Part shown: positions 53,527 through 64,000 of the stretch, piece by piece
Numbering within the stretch: position 1 is the first letter of the stretch
How the letters are laid out: every line of letters starts with the position of its first letter
DNA from: Echinometra lucunter
Lineage: Eukaryota > Echinodermata > Echinoidea > Camarodonta > Echinometridae
Assembly (NCBI GenBank): GCA_029962745.1
Contig: CM057151.1
Location: forward strand, 34,614,818 to 34,678,817
Direction: 5' to 3'
DNA length: 64,000 bases
Translations under genes and position numbers: made by a program
Notes under the pieces: generated by a model
What the model saw: only the letters and a program-made list of their open reading frames with translations
What the model was told of the DNA's origin: nothing
Database searches by the model: none

Positions 53527-54655
53527 AGAATGCATGAACCTTTACAGACGCCAAGTCACAGAAACTATCCGAGAAGTAAAGTAGAGATTCGCGTCACCTT
53601 AAAAATCATCTCTGAGGAGAATGCATTGAGGAAACATCTCCATTTATGAAAGATGGCTGTTGGTGTGAAACAGTTAAAAGACTGTGATATTAATATATGG
53701 CTGCATAGCCTTCAAACAAAAGTTTTCTTGTCATTATAATTTCACGTCGCGTAGGGGCCTTGTGAAAATAGTGTGTGTGATTGATCAAAAGCTGAATTAG
53801 AATGCACCAACGTAATCTGCTGCCGTCACATGTTCACTGCATCTTGTACAGCAAGGATGAATATCTGTTGCAGATTGTGTGTTCAGTTTCACTTCGTTAC
53901 TTTATCATTAGGCAATGTAAAAGTGGTACATCACTGCTTTTTTGTGGTTAACTCATGTACATGTGTTTATTAATTGCATTATTTTCAAATGCATATTTGT
54001 AAATTTCATTAACACAAGTGGTATGTTTATCCCATGGCAAGGGCCAAATATTTTTTGTTTCTGTTTTTTTTTCTGTTCTTTTTTTATTCCTTTTTTTTTT
54101 TTTCATTTTTGCAGAATGGCCTTTGTTTCAAACATTTCTTTTTTTAAAATACTTTGTTAATGCCTGCAAAGTTATTGGTCATTTTGTTTGAATTGAGTTT
54201 GTTTTTGAGAAAGAGAAAAGCCGGAAATTGTGTCTTTAACTGTGGGAATCAGTTCCTGAGACACGAGTTTGAATTACCGCTTTTAAAACTATTTCTATTC
54301 TCTAATTTCTATTTTAATCTGAAATGAAAGTACAATGCATTTCAGAACAGTTTTAGAAAATGTTTTCTAAGAGCCAGCCATACATGTGAAGAAAAAAAAA
54401 TTATGGAACTTGTAAATAGCTTTCATATATTTTTTTATAAGTTGTACATATGTTTATTGTGTAATTTATAGTCATAATGTGATGAAAATCATCAAAGATG
54501 TGGAGAAAAGATATATACTTGTGTAGTATTATAACCTTGGTACTATGATCATTTCCATGTTTAATCTTCATTAAGTGTAGTAGTAAAACTCTGTTTGATT
54601 TACTCATGAGAATCAAAAAATATTGTCAGAGACTGTATACCTATGTACTGTAATC
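53527..54655 (+). other. Probable 3' UTR and downstream flank of PDK
   Basis: AT-rich with T-rich tracts near 54067-54110. No canonical AATAAA was found at a convincing position, so the cleavage site is not placed. Confidence 0.4.
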
Positions 54656-55146
54656 TTTAAAGCTCATGTACAGTTTTGATTTTTTTTTTTAAAATGGTGA
54701 AAAACTGGTTAAATATTAATAGTCTCGCTTTGTCCGCCTTGCATCACAAAATACACGTGCAAGATCGTGTATATACTCCATACATGATTTCTAGTGATTT
54801 TGGTGTAAATATCTGAAAGGAACTTGAGATAGTGGCTACATTCTGTCTTATGCTAGGACCCGTGCCCTCTGACCACTCCCTACTCAGGGCTATTTTATGC
54901 TTGTCAAGTGCCCAGACAGTGTGTGATGCACGTCATTGTTGTAATAGAGGTTTCTGTCCTTGTCCCAGAATCAAAATTATTTTTTGGCCTTTCATTTGTT
55001 TGATAAATGTATTTAACCTGAGAAGGAAAAAAAAAAACCCAGCTTCACTGCATCTCAGTTTTACTACTACATGTATCTTACTAATACAATCTACAGGCAA
55101 AGAAATCTCACAGAGTTATTAGGCTTACCAAAACTGTACATAGCCT
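54656..55146. mobile_element. MITE with TACAGTTTT ends, copy B
   Basis: It starts TTTAAAGCTCATGTACAGTTTT and ends CCAAAACTGTACATAGCCTTTG. The inner sequence corresponds along its length to copy A at 44257-44750. Non-coding. It lies in the interval after PDK and may be inside a long 3' UTR. Confidence 0.7.
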
Positions 55147-56865
55147 TTGATTGTTGCGTATTGAGAGATAGGAAGGCATTACATCACTTTACATGAAGGT
55201 AACATCCTTCTGCCTCTCATATGATATGTTTATGCTGCAATGAACATTATTTTATGGAAATTTGAATTATTTTGTTTCCAAGTTTCCACAAAAATATTTT
55301 GGAAAGTAGGAAATCCTGTATGACAGACATATTGATGTTTGTTTTTTTGTTTGTTTGTTTGTTTTTTTCTTCCAAATTATTGGATTTGCCTGCCTTCTTT
55401 TTAATTTGCCTCATCCAAGTTAAAGCTTTCTCTGTTGTCCATATATGAAGGAAAGGGCTTCTTTGCAACAAAGTAGTTGTATTCTAGCAGTTTCTAAGAC
55501 AGGATACTAAATATAGAAGATTTAAACATTTCTTGCTCAAGCAAATCTTGTATAATAATCAATTAAACCACATCATATACCAGAAGAATAGTCCTAGCCG
55601 AAAAAAAAGAGCCTTCATGTAAAAATGTCTTAACTTTGTTTGTGGACCTGAAGTTACTCGTTTTGCATAGTGACGTACGCACATAGGATAAAGTACAGAA
55701 GATATGTCGGTTTGCAAAACTAGTGACAAATTGTCCAGCCAGTGTATTTGCCATTCTAGAAATTTCCTATTTGCTAAAGGTATTTGCATTCCATTTGAGT
55801 TAGAATTCCCCAATTATGAAAAGAAAATGGCTGATACTTGTGATATTTCATAGTTCATGTTGTAACATTTAGGCATACGATTGTAATTTGCAAGCCATTA
55901 AAACCTGTTATAGGGGACTAAGTGCTCAACATTTTTACCCAAACTTGGTTGTCAGAGAAATTCATTCCCTCCAGGTAATCCTTCATCGAAATAGAAACGT
56001 TAGACAATGCAATTTTCCTAAGATATAAACTTCAGAGTATAAATTATTAACGTCCATTACCCTTGGTGCAGCAAAAAAACAAAACAAAACAAATTAAAAT
56101 ACAAAACAGTGAACGACAGTATTTCCCATTGACCAAAAAAGAAAAGTGCATCACTTATTTGGGGGGGAGGGGGCAGTGATTTTAGACTACCAGAATTCCT
56201 GCACTGTTAGAGGATCTGTTATTGTTGCAATAAGTATCAGTATTGTATTTTGGGATTTTACTGATCCTCTCATTAATATAGTTATTTATTTCAGTTCTAA
56301 TTGTTTAATTGAAATAAGATTTAAATATGTGATATTATTGCTGCAAATCAACATGCATTACTAAATGTGCATGAATTGTAAAGATAATCACAATCATCTG
56401 ACTGAAGTATTAATTTGAAACGGTAGCATACTGCATTTGATTGAAATACTAGTAGAAGGCATTGGGAATCTAGGTTGATTTTGTTTGTACTACATTGCGC
56501 AGATTTGCTTTGTATAAGCACATGAATGTGACTATGTGGCTTATTTTCACTTGCACTGAATGTAGAACCAAAGTATAGCAACAAATCCATACCTGCCAGT
56601 CCCTATTTTGGGGAAAAAGGAAAGAGCAATTTCACCCTCAACGACCCTGTGTCCAAAATTTTGTAAAAATCTGTTTTTAGTAATGTATATGAAATTCAGC
56701 AATGTCCCTATTTTGGACAATTTCTTAATCACATGTCCTATATCTTGACTTGCGGGGTTGGCAGGTTTAAAAATCACATAATTTTGTTTCAAATGGTATG
56801 AGTAAATTTCATTCTCCATTGTAGTTCATCATTTATGACTGACTTGCCATTATAAAATTGGGTGA
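55147..56865. other. Intergenic DNA, nothing recognised
   Basis: AT-rich; a TTTG run near 55337-55365 and a G tract near 56160-56172 are the only notable features. Confidence 0.35.
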
Positions 56866-57255
56866 TGTTCGCTATTCCGAAGGTCCGTTCCAAAACATGC
56901 AAATTGCGTATCCCTAGATGTTTGTTAGTCTGAAAGTGAAAAGGGGTTCATTAATCCGGACATTTGTCGCATTGTTCCGAAGGTTCGTTAGTCCGAAAAT
57001 AAAATAAGGTTCGTTAATCCGAAAATGAAATAAGGTTTGTTATTCCGAAGGTTCAATAGTCTGAAAATGAAATAAGGTTTGTTAGTCCGAAAATAACTAA
57101 CAAACTAACGAACCTTATTTCATTTTCGGACGAACGAACCTTCAGAACAATGAACCTTATTTCGTTTTCGGATTAACGTTCCTTCGGAATAACGAACCGT
57201 TTTTCATTTTCGGACTAACGAACCTTCGGAGTATTCGAACCTTTGGGATAACGAG
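56866..57255. repeat. Large palindrome built of GGTTCGTTAGTCCGAAAATGAA units
   Basis: The left half has repeated units such as GGTTCGTTAGTCCGAAAATA, GGTTCGTTAATCCGAAAATG and GGTTTGTTAGTCCGAAAATA, each about 25-30 bp. The right half carries the inverted units (CTAACGAACCTTATTTCATT, CATTTTCGGACTAACGAACC). The turn is at about 57095. This is a tandem array folded into one long inverted repeat, non-coding, between PDK and POLR3D. Confidence 0.8.
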
Positions 57256-59505
57256 CTGTAGCCATAAAATTAAGCAGCCATGTTTGATTCCATCATGTCA
57301 TTTTACTAGATGATTACAGTTTCCATTTCTGGCACTGTAACACATCGTTTCGACTATAAAAGTAATGTTGTTTATTTGGAAGATATGTAATGGATGGATT
57401 GATGAATGCTCTTACCTATCAGTGAATAGCCAGTACCTACAAAGTTTTAGGAAGTTTGAAAGAATTATTGTTATACATACCAAAGTACAATGTGTGGCAA
57501 TCAGATAATTTGTCAATCGTATTGTCCTTGGTTAGCATGTACTCGTATTTGGTAAATGATTTTTCCTTTAAGGGGAGAAAAAAAAATGTCAGAGAGGGCT
57601 CATCCAGAAAGAATCAATCCTCCATTACAATCTATTTCTGGATATTGTGGAATTTCAGTGAATTATTTTGGAGTCAAGAGTAGATACCATATTTTTTGTC
57701 TCGCAGATGTGGTAAAAAGTCCCTATTTCGTGATTGATTGGACAAAATTTCAATGAACAGCTAAAGTAGTGCAAGAGTAACATGTTGAAAATTTTAGCCA
57801 TCATAGAGTAATTAGACACTGTATTCTTCCTCTGAAACACATTGATTTGCATTTTATTTCCATTTCTTTTATTTTAGGTATGTAAAGATAATTAGTAAGT
57901 AATGACTTCGTGCCTGAAATATGTAAATAAATTGAATTAAGAGGCATTATGAGATGTACTAACTCATTAGTATAAATTATTATCAAAAGCTAACTACAGG
58001 TCAGAGGAAATGAAATAGGATAATTATATCAACTTTTTTTTTAAAATGTTAAAAGAGTGAAATACTTTTTGTTTGTGAGAATAAAAGCTATAGGTAAATA
58101 AATTTTCATCTTATCTATGGTACAAAATGTGTGGCTATTTGGCCTTTTTCTTCAGTGCCAGCCTATTTGGTGGTTATAAATTTGCTTCATTCTGAACAGT
58201 ATTATTGTTAAGTGTCATTGCAAGTTAGGACATTAAAAGAAGCACCCCCCCCCCCCCCCCCCCCCGGGAGAAAAAGTGAGCTGGAAATAAACCTGTACAT
58301 ATTAAGACAATGAACTTTTAAATTAAATCCAGCTTAGACTCTTAAGACATATTCAGATTTACCCTTAAGACATATTCAGGTTTCCTCCAAAGATTGATAT
58401 GTGTTGTTGTGCCTCTGTTTTTAATCATATTGCTTTATGATAAACAGTCTTTGATTTGTGAGATGTTTTGCCACATATCTGATTATGATAGTACATGAAT
58501 ATGAAATGCTGTTTTATGCGACCTCAATTTCTTGAGCTGTAGTTCAGGAACAAGTATTTGAAAAGCATGTTACGTGATAATACCTCTTGACTCCTATGAG
58601 CAAAGAACCTTCATTCAATTATATCTTGGTATTTCTATATTAATGGTAAGAAAATTAAATTAGATACCATATGCTTGTGAAAATGTTCAATTCATTGTTA
58701 TGCAATGAACCTTATATTGTGAAGATTCGTGGAGTAAAGCTGCAATAATACATCATCAAGATTATTCCGTTTTCTCATTTATTTTGTTGGTTTGTGTTTT
58801 TTATTTGTTGGACAAATGTTAAAAAGAAAGGGGCCGTATTATGACCAGTTTCATGAAGGACCAAAATACTGCTTGTTTGAATGCTACTTTGCTGCAAAAC
58901 ACTAGAAAAAGAGATGGATATAGAAAGTGGTGTTGTGCATAAGTGTGCTTTTAATTAGAGTAGCAAGAAGATTACAGGATGAGAGAGAGGAAGAGAGAGA
59001 GAGAGAGAGAATGATGGAAACGTTGGAAACGCTGGAAAGAGGGGAAAGAGGGATGTAGTTCTGGTATGCATAGAAAAGAAATATTCTCAAAGAATGTCAA
59101 TATGCATCAAGAAAAGTAGGGGCATCAATACGTTTTTGTTTGGGGAGGGGGTTGAACATTGTCCATAATTTGCTGACAAGCAAAAAAAAAAAGTCTCCAG
59201 CTTTAGATATTCTTGGAGAGGATGACAAACCCCAAGAATTTGCTGACAAGCAAGAAAAAAAGAAGATCGCTGCTTAAAATTTGGGGGGACGTAACCTATT
59301 GTGTCTCCGATGGTAAAATTTAGGGGGCCGGGCGTGTCCGCCCCCCGATTGACACCCATGAAGAAAAGAAATAAATTGTTGCAAGCAGATTGAGTGTGAA
59401 GTGCCTAGGTCAAGGCAATACTGCCTGGATACAGATGATCATAGCAAACGATATTGAAGGGGGCCCTAGCTCCTATCCGTTCATTGTTTTAATTTCTCTT
59501 CCCCG

Positions 59506-59537
<32 letters not shown>

Positions 59538-60950
59538 GCCATGCCATTTCAAAGCAGAGATAAAAGCATTCAATAGTTGCTAATACAATTGAGACAGAAG
59601 GATGAAATACTTTTACATAAATAGAGGGACTGAAATACATGCCAACAATTAAGTCTGACTTGTATATTTGTACGTTACAATGTATTTCATTATTTGCATG
59701 AGCTCAATTGCGTAATGCCATGGACCAACAACGCAAGCCTGAGCTGTGTTCAACTGTTCAAGGGAAATTGTGCGGTATGTGACTAGTTTTTGCCGTGGAT
59801 TGTGGGTTTGTGAAGTCAGTCTTGAAAGGTTTTTAGATAGGGTTTGTGTCCTAAGTTTTAAGGATGTTTCGTGCTTTCTTCACGATGATACCCTTTATGG
59901 ATAGGAACAGTTGCCTTGGCTTTGTAACACCACTCAGTCCCACGTGTAGTTTTCCATGTTATGTTCACATGTTTCTTAATGAAGAACTCCACTTGAAGTT
60001 CCACTGCATGCTGCTGCCACAAGTTAGACAAGCAGGGACGTCATACATAAATGCTGAGAGTCTAATTGTTTTAGCCACAAATAAAAAAATAAATAATGAC
60101 TTTGTCAGTCTTTATTGTGTCAGAGAGAAATTATATAGAAATGAGAGTGCAAGATACGCAACTCGCAAGAGAGAAGAAAGAAGAACAAGAAAGAACCACC
60201 CAAAGTACCAAGTGAATTGAAAATTTACTGTTAAAAGACAAAAAATATCACTTTTGAGAAAGTGAGACAGCAAAATTGAGTCTTGTGATTTATTGTAAGA
60301 GGAGATTTATAAAAGGAAAAGAGAAAACAACAAACAGACTAATAGAAGAGCATTTATGTGGTTTGTTGGTCCTCGTATGAATGCATACCAAGTTTTTTTG
60401 TTTTTTTCTTTTAAAGGTTAAAATGAGAGATGGAGAGGGCTTGCATTTAATTAGAAGGAAGATCAAGAAAAGGCAATGAATAGAAATACAAGGAAAGAAA
60501 GATATAACAAATGTTCTATTAAATATAGATATTCTGTGATATGACTTGGAAGAGCAGTAGTTATTGGTGTAAAAAGGAAGCGATTTTTTTTTTTCCATTT
60601 CTGTGTTCTATCTTTCTTTATTGAATGAAAAAAAATAGATCTAGATTTAGATCTACATTTGTCGGAAAATACATGTATTTTGTCAACAAATTTGTAAAGT
60701 AATGTATGTTTCAAAGGATGATGACATTTACACAAACGATATTTTAGCAATTTTGACCTTGTAGTACATGTATGATGATTCTTATTTCTCACAAAAGAAA
60801 TGATGATGCATGGAGTATGTTTCATATTTTTCAAATGATAAATGATAGTGATAGCTTTTGTTCCTTAAATCATCAATTTGGATGGTACACAAATAAGACA
60901 ATATACCTTTGACTTGCCCTTGTTAATATTTGTTGTTGTATCTTGTTTAG
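57256..60950. other. Intergenic DNA with simple repeats and a transposon remnant
   Basis: No gene recognised. It holds a C tract at 58244-58265, GA repeats at about 58981-59010 and CT repeats at about 59513-59538. A remnant at about 59115-59362 contains two direct copies of AATTTGCTGACAAGCAA and ends in GGGGGCCGGGCGTGTCCGCC-like DNA before GACACCCATGA. A 118-codon open frame at 59864-60220 shows no recognisable domain. Confidence 0.4.
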
Positions 60951-61011
60951 TAAATTTTAGCCAACCACTAGTCAGTTCTCAGGACTATACAAGGAGAGAA
61001 GATTTATAGCA
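60951..61011 (+). promoter_or_regulatory. Immediate upstream region / 5' UTR of POLR3D
   Basis: It is the DNA before the POLR3D start codon. The context AGCAATGG suits initiation. No core promoter element was identified with confidence. Confidence 0.35.
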
Positions 61012-61155
61012 ATGGCTGGAGCACCATCTCAAGGACAAGGATCGCCTGGTAGTATCCCACGAGGGCTTATCAACAGGCGAGGGAGTGTCACCAAACCAAG
61101 TGAACGGTTACCCTCTCTACGCACCCGAGACCTGACTCTAGGAGGCATACCTAAG
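61012..61155 (+). CDS. POLR3D: POLR3D exon 1
   Basis: It encodes residues 1-48 and ends in phase 0 at GTAAAG. The LPSLRTRDLTLGG block fixes the frame. The start is the only in-frame ATG near the conserved segment. Confidence 0.92.
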
Positions 61156-62932
61156 GTAAAGCTTGGCTCACATGAAGGGTTCTTTTATGCACTCTGGCAT
61201 GCTGCCACTACCAACTGCATGTACATTGTTCATTGCAGTGCATCAAGCAGTGAACAATACTCCTATAGGTAGAGACAAATGCTATTCAAGATTCAAGATT
61301 CAAGATTCGATTCGGTTTTATTAAGACTCAACAAAAAGTCCGAAGACTAAAAGCGTGAGTTTACAAATTTAAAACAGTTTACAAAGTTAAAAAATTTTAA
61401 AAGCATAAATATAAGTACATAGAAAAAAAAAGAAAATAACCACGGAAAATGCGTCATTGATACATATTAAAAATTACTAACTTCATTATTGGCCACACTA
61501 GCATACAGAAGACAGGTTCTGACCCAATCGTTAAATGTGTGTCTGTGTAGAATGTTAGCCTAATGGCACACTGAAACGAGTCAGGGCAGGGTTGTTTTGG
61601 TGGTTTTTTTTTGGGGGGGGGGTGTTGTTGAAAGTCATTATTGTGCTTCACAGATTACTTAATCACAAGAAGTATACAGATAATATTGATGACTGAATTG
61701 AAGATTTCATCAAAATAGAATTGTTTTAAGATGCATCTTATACAACAAATAGAGGTCCTACAACAATGACCCTTCATTTCCTCCCAGCTTTGTGGCTTCA
61801 GAGATTTAAGGTTAAGTTGAAATAAGGTTAAGGGTTAGGAATATAGGACCTTTAAGTTGAAAACAAAAAATTAGTAGAACCACAATTAAGAGTAATTTGA
61901 CAAGGTTTTTAAAGGTGTGTTAGGTGGCAAATGTTAATTGTTTGATTGTACTTCTTGGTCATGGCTATACATTTGCTTGTATTTACCTGCAGAAATCTTT
62001 CAAGCCTAATATTCCAGCAAGGAGAGAGAAAAATAAAGATGAGTAAGTATCTTGCATTTTCTTGTAATGTATTAACATGCAGAAATTGGAGAGACGGCAT
62101 TGCAGTAAAACTGAGGACAGTTAACTTTCATTGTTTGTTTGATTTGTTGCTGATAAGCTTGTGATTGTTTACTTGTTACAAATCCAAAAGTCAGGGTTTC
62201 AAAATCAGAAAACTGCTATAGATTTTCTTTCCAGTTTGTTTGTTGTTATTTTTTCCAAACCTCATGGCCAGAATTCACAAAGATGGTTTAAATTTAGACC
62301 ATGGTTTAGGCAAATTTTGTTGTATAAGTGTGCATACTCTAAGAAAGGTCCAATAGTAACGCACGTTTGTGGCAAAGGGTGCTAAATCTGCGCTTGTTGC
62401 CATGGTTTAGACCACGGTTTATGTAACTTAATTTGAATAAACCATGTGTAAATTTATGTAAACCGTGGTCTAAACCATGGTAGCAGGCATGAATTCAGCA
62501 CCCTATGCCACACACGCATGTACATTATTTGACCTTTCTAAGTTTACCTGCTAATCAAATCAAGCGCACTTCTACCACTGTGAAATTTGCCTAAACCATG
62601 GTCTAAATTTAGACCACCTTTGTGAATTCCGGCCTATAAGTTAAAGCATAAAACAATGAGCTTTAGCAACCTTCAGTTTTTATTCTATGGTTACAGATAT
62701 AAGTATTGGAACAATTTTTGTAATCATATGTTTTATCAATCTGGTTATGAAAGCAGGGTAGAAGCGGCACCATCTTCATCATCACCCTCTACATCAAGAA
62801 GGTCGGGAGATGGAGATAGAGGTGGAAGGGGTAGAGGAAGAGGGAGAGGGAGGGGCAGGGGCAAGCCTGAGTTCATCCAATCCCATTCATCCATTTTTGA
62901 GGGAGGCCCAACAGAGAGACTGAACGCAAGAC
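61012..62932 (+). CDS. POLR3D: RNA polymerase III subunit RPC4 (POLR3D), N-terminal part
   Basis: Three coding exons (61012-61155, 61993-62042, 62757-62932) join in phase to give residues 1-123 of a protein that continues past the window. RPC4 is part of the RPC4-RPC5 module of nuclear RNA polymerase III, involved in initiation and termination at tRNA and 5S genes. The match to vertebrate POLR3D runs along the whole stretch: GLINRR at 18-23, RLPSLRTRDLTLGG at 32-45, FKPNIPARR at 51-59, a GR-repeat tract at about 87-100, and KPEFIQSHSSIFEGGPTER at 101-119, where the human protein has RPEVIQSHSIFEQGP. The C-terminal RPC4 domain is outside the window. All visible borders are GT/AG. Confidence 0.92.
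61278..61450 (-). repeat. Retroposon 3' end, antisense in POLR3D intron 1
   Basis: Three ATTCAAG heptamers at 61279-61299 are followed by ATTCGATTCGGTTTTATTAAG and AGTCCGAAGACTAAAAG. On the minus strand this is a 3' UTR with AATAAAACCG followed by a heptamer tail, as for CR1/L2-type LINEs or their SINEs. The 5' boundary is uncertain. Confidence 0.55.
61451..61992. other. Rest of POLR3D intron 1, unassigned
   Basis: AT-rich with a G tract at about 61611-61622; no further exon recognised. Confidence 0.35.
61993..62042 (+). CDS. POLR3D: POLR3D exon 2
   Basis: It encodes residues 49-64 plus two bases of E65. It starts after TTACCTGCAG with KSFKPNIPARRE and ends at GTAAGT. It matches the vertebrate segment that follows LTLGG. 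Confidence 0.9.
62266..62634. mobile_element. Large foldback MITE with GGCCAGAATTCACAAAG ends (POLR3D intron 2)
   Basis: The left end GGCCAGAATTCACAAAGATG and the right end ACCTTTGTGAATTCCGGCC are inverted. Internal AAACCATGG/CCATGGTTT and TTTAGACCATGGTTTAGGCA blocks are mirrored, giving arms of about 180 bp with a centre near 62445. The element fills half of intron 2. Non-coding. Confidence 0.85.
62757..62932 (+). CDS. POLR3D: POLR3D exon 3
   Basis: It encodes residues 65-123 plus one base, with a serine-rich stretch, the Arg-Gly repeat and IQSHSSIFEGGP. The acceptor is AAAGCAG and the donor GTGAGT. The RG-repeat DNA is purine-rich and repetitive, so its length may vary. Confidence 0.92.
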
Positions 62933-63007
62933 GTGAGTAAAACAATAAATGTCTTTGTTGAAACTACTATGCAATGGCAGTGTATTAGTGGGAAGTGAAT
63001 TTAAATT

Positions 63008-63155
63008 CAGGGGAGCTTTTCATGAAGTGTCTTGTCAGTGATTTTTACTGACAAATTTGCTCTCAACCAATCATGATCAGATGCAAGAATTTCAGTAGCT
63101 TATAACAGTTGTCAGTAAAAATCACTGACAAGACACTTCATGAAATGCTCCCCTG
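63008..63155. mobile_element. Short MITE with 45-bp near-perfect arms (POLR3D intron 3)
   Basis: CAGGGGAGCTTTTCATGAAG and the following 26 bases match the inverted right arm with about one difference. The 50-bp core (AAATTTGCTCTCAACCAATC...ATTTCAGTAGCT) is related to that of 46880-47022. Confidence 0.85.
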
Positions 63156-63664
63156 GAATGGCACTTGTTGAACCTTTAACTCACTGCCTACAGAAGCCAA
63201 ATTCCTCATGTCCTAAGACTACAGGAATTACAAAATTTATTAGTCAACATGTTAATGCAAAACTTATTGGATAGTTTCATAAATACAGCTCAGTATACCT
63301 AATGCAATACTGCACTTATAACAGTATTCTACATCTAGGGAAAATGACAGTTGATGGGACCTACTCATTTTAAAGATGAGAAAAGTTTGAAAATCTCTGG
63401 AGAATATAAATTGTTCTCTATTCTTTCCTCTCATTAAAAAACTTGCTTTCTGTAAGTTTGTAGTCGTGAATTGTTCTCTAAGATGAAATACATCTTCATA
63501 TAAATCCATGTACATATTAAGTCATATGAAATTTGTTACACAAGTAGAATGAGCATGGCACTAAGACTGTTTAGGAATACATTCTTCTTTTTAATTTACT
63601 GGAACCCGGAAGGGGGGGGGGGGGTGTCTCTTTGTGGCCTGTACATTACCGATATCTGTGTACA
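63156..63664. other. POLR3D intron 3, unassigned part
   Basis: No exon recognised; a G tract at about 63611-63624 is the only notable feature. Confidence 0.35.
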
Positions 63665-63816
63665 CATGAAGACATCAAGAAATGTTTAACCTCTGAAACC
63701 TTTAAGAAACATCTTAAAACATTTCTGTTTTCTTCCTAATTTCTTGATAGCGCCTTGAGCACTCCAGATCTGGCACTATACAAGTCACTTTTATTATTAT
63801 TATTATTATTATTACA
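63665..63816 (+). repeat. 3' end of a LINE (last ORF2 residues plus ATT tail) in POLR3D intron 3
   Basis: The plus strand reads KKCLTSETFKKHLKTFLFS and then a stop, the typical last residues of CR1/L2-type ORF2. It is followed by GATAGCGCCTTGAGCACTCC...GGCACTATACAAGT and an ATT-repeat tail at 63793-63816. It is strongly 5'-truncated and in the same orientation as POLR3D. Confidence 0.75.
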
Positions 63817-64000
63817 TTTAAAGGTGTGAAAAGTGTACTTTTTTCAGCATCAGGCATGTACACGTTATGCATTTAGGCCGTGTTTCAGGTATCTAAAACA
63901 GCAAAAATCAAGAAAAAGGGTATCAAATTCACAGGTGATGATGTAATCCTTGAACAAAAGCCCTGTTAAGGTTATAAAAATCAGAGATGTTAGCCGGGTT

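Noticed and set aside
59864..60220. 118-codon plus-strand open frame between PDK and POLR3D
   Set aside because: No domain, no splice context and no codon pattern distinguishing it from surrounding DNA; the tail is simply an A/G-rich stretch.
62745..62945. Leu/Pro-rich minus-strand frame
   Set aside because: It is the antisense shadow of POLR3D exon 3 and its Arg-Gly repeat.

Overview
This is a eukaryotic, intron-rich, AT-rich window that reads like the genome of a marine invertebrate, most probably a sea urchin or other echinoderm. The case rests on vertebrate-like exon structures, very many foldback/MITE elements, CR1/Jockey-type LINE remnants, frequent TACATGTA words and long G/C homopolymers. 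No species marker is present, so the taxon is an inference. Three conserved protein genes can be reconstructed exon by exon.

Layout. 1-15.9 kb: repeats and unassigned DNA, with one weak candidate terminal exon (1311-1431). 16.0-19.65 kb, minus strand: a complete two-exon gamma-glutamylaminecyclotransferase gene (GGACT), with an approx. 3.1 kb intron holding a MITE and diverged tandem repeats. 19.7-31 kb: transposon-rich intergenic DNA, with a GGAACGG-repeat element, perfect-arm hairpins, a LINE with an uninterrupted 986-codon endonuclease/reverse-transcriptase frame (minus strand), a hAT element with a perfect 8-bp target duplication, a GACGTC-rich repeat and a broken second LINE. 31.76-53.53 kb, plus strand: a complete 11-exon pyruvate dehydrogenase kinase gene coding for 411 residues, with all splice sites and phases consistent. 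Its 11.8-kb first intron holds a 564-bp foldback element with a 9-bp target duplication, a tandem tRNA-derived SINE array interrupted by a MITE, and a minisatellite bounded by inverted repeats. 53.5-61 kb: no gene found; holds a MITE, a large TTCGTTAGTCCGAA palindrome and simple repeats. 61.0 kb to the end, plus strand: the first three coding exons of POLR3D (RNA polymerase III subunit RPC4), continuing beyond the window.

The three genes act in separate processes: gamma-glutamylamine breakdown, phosphorylation control of the mitochondrial pyruvate dehydrogenase complex, and Pol III transcription. They are not an operon or a cluster. The most distinctive property of the window is the density and variety of inverted-repeat elements, several of them inside introns, where transcripts could fold into long double-stranded RNA. 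I found no new protein-coding system.
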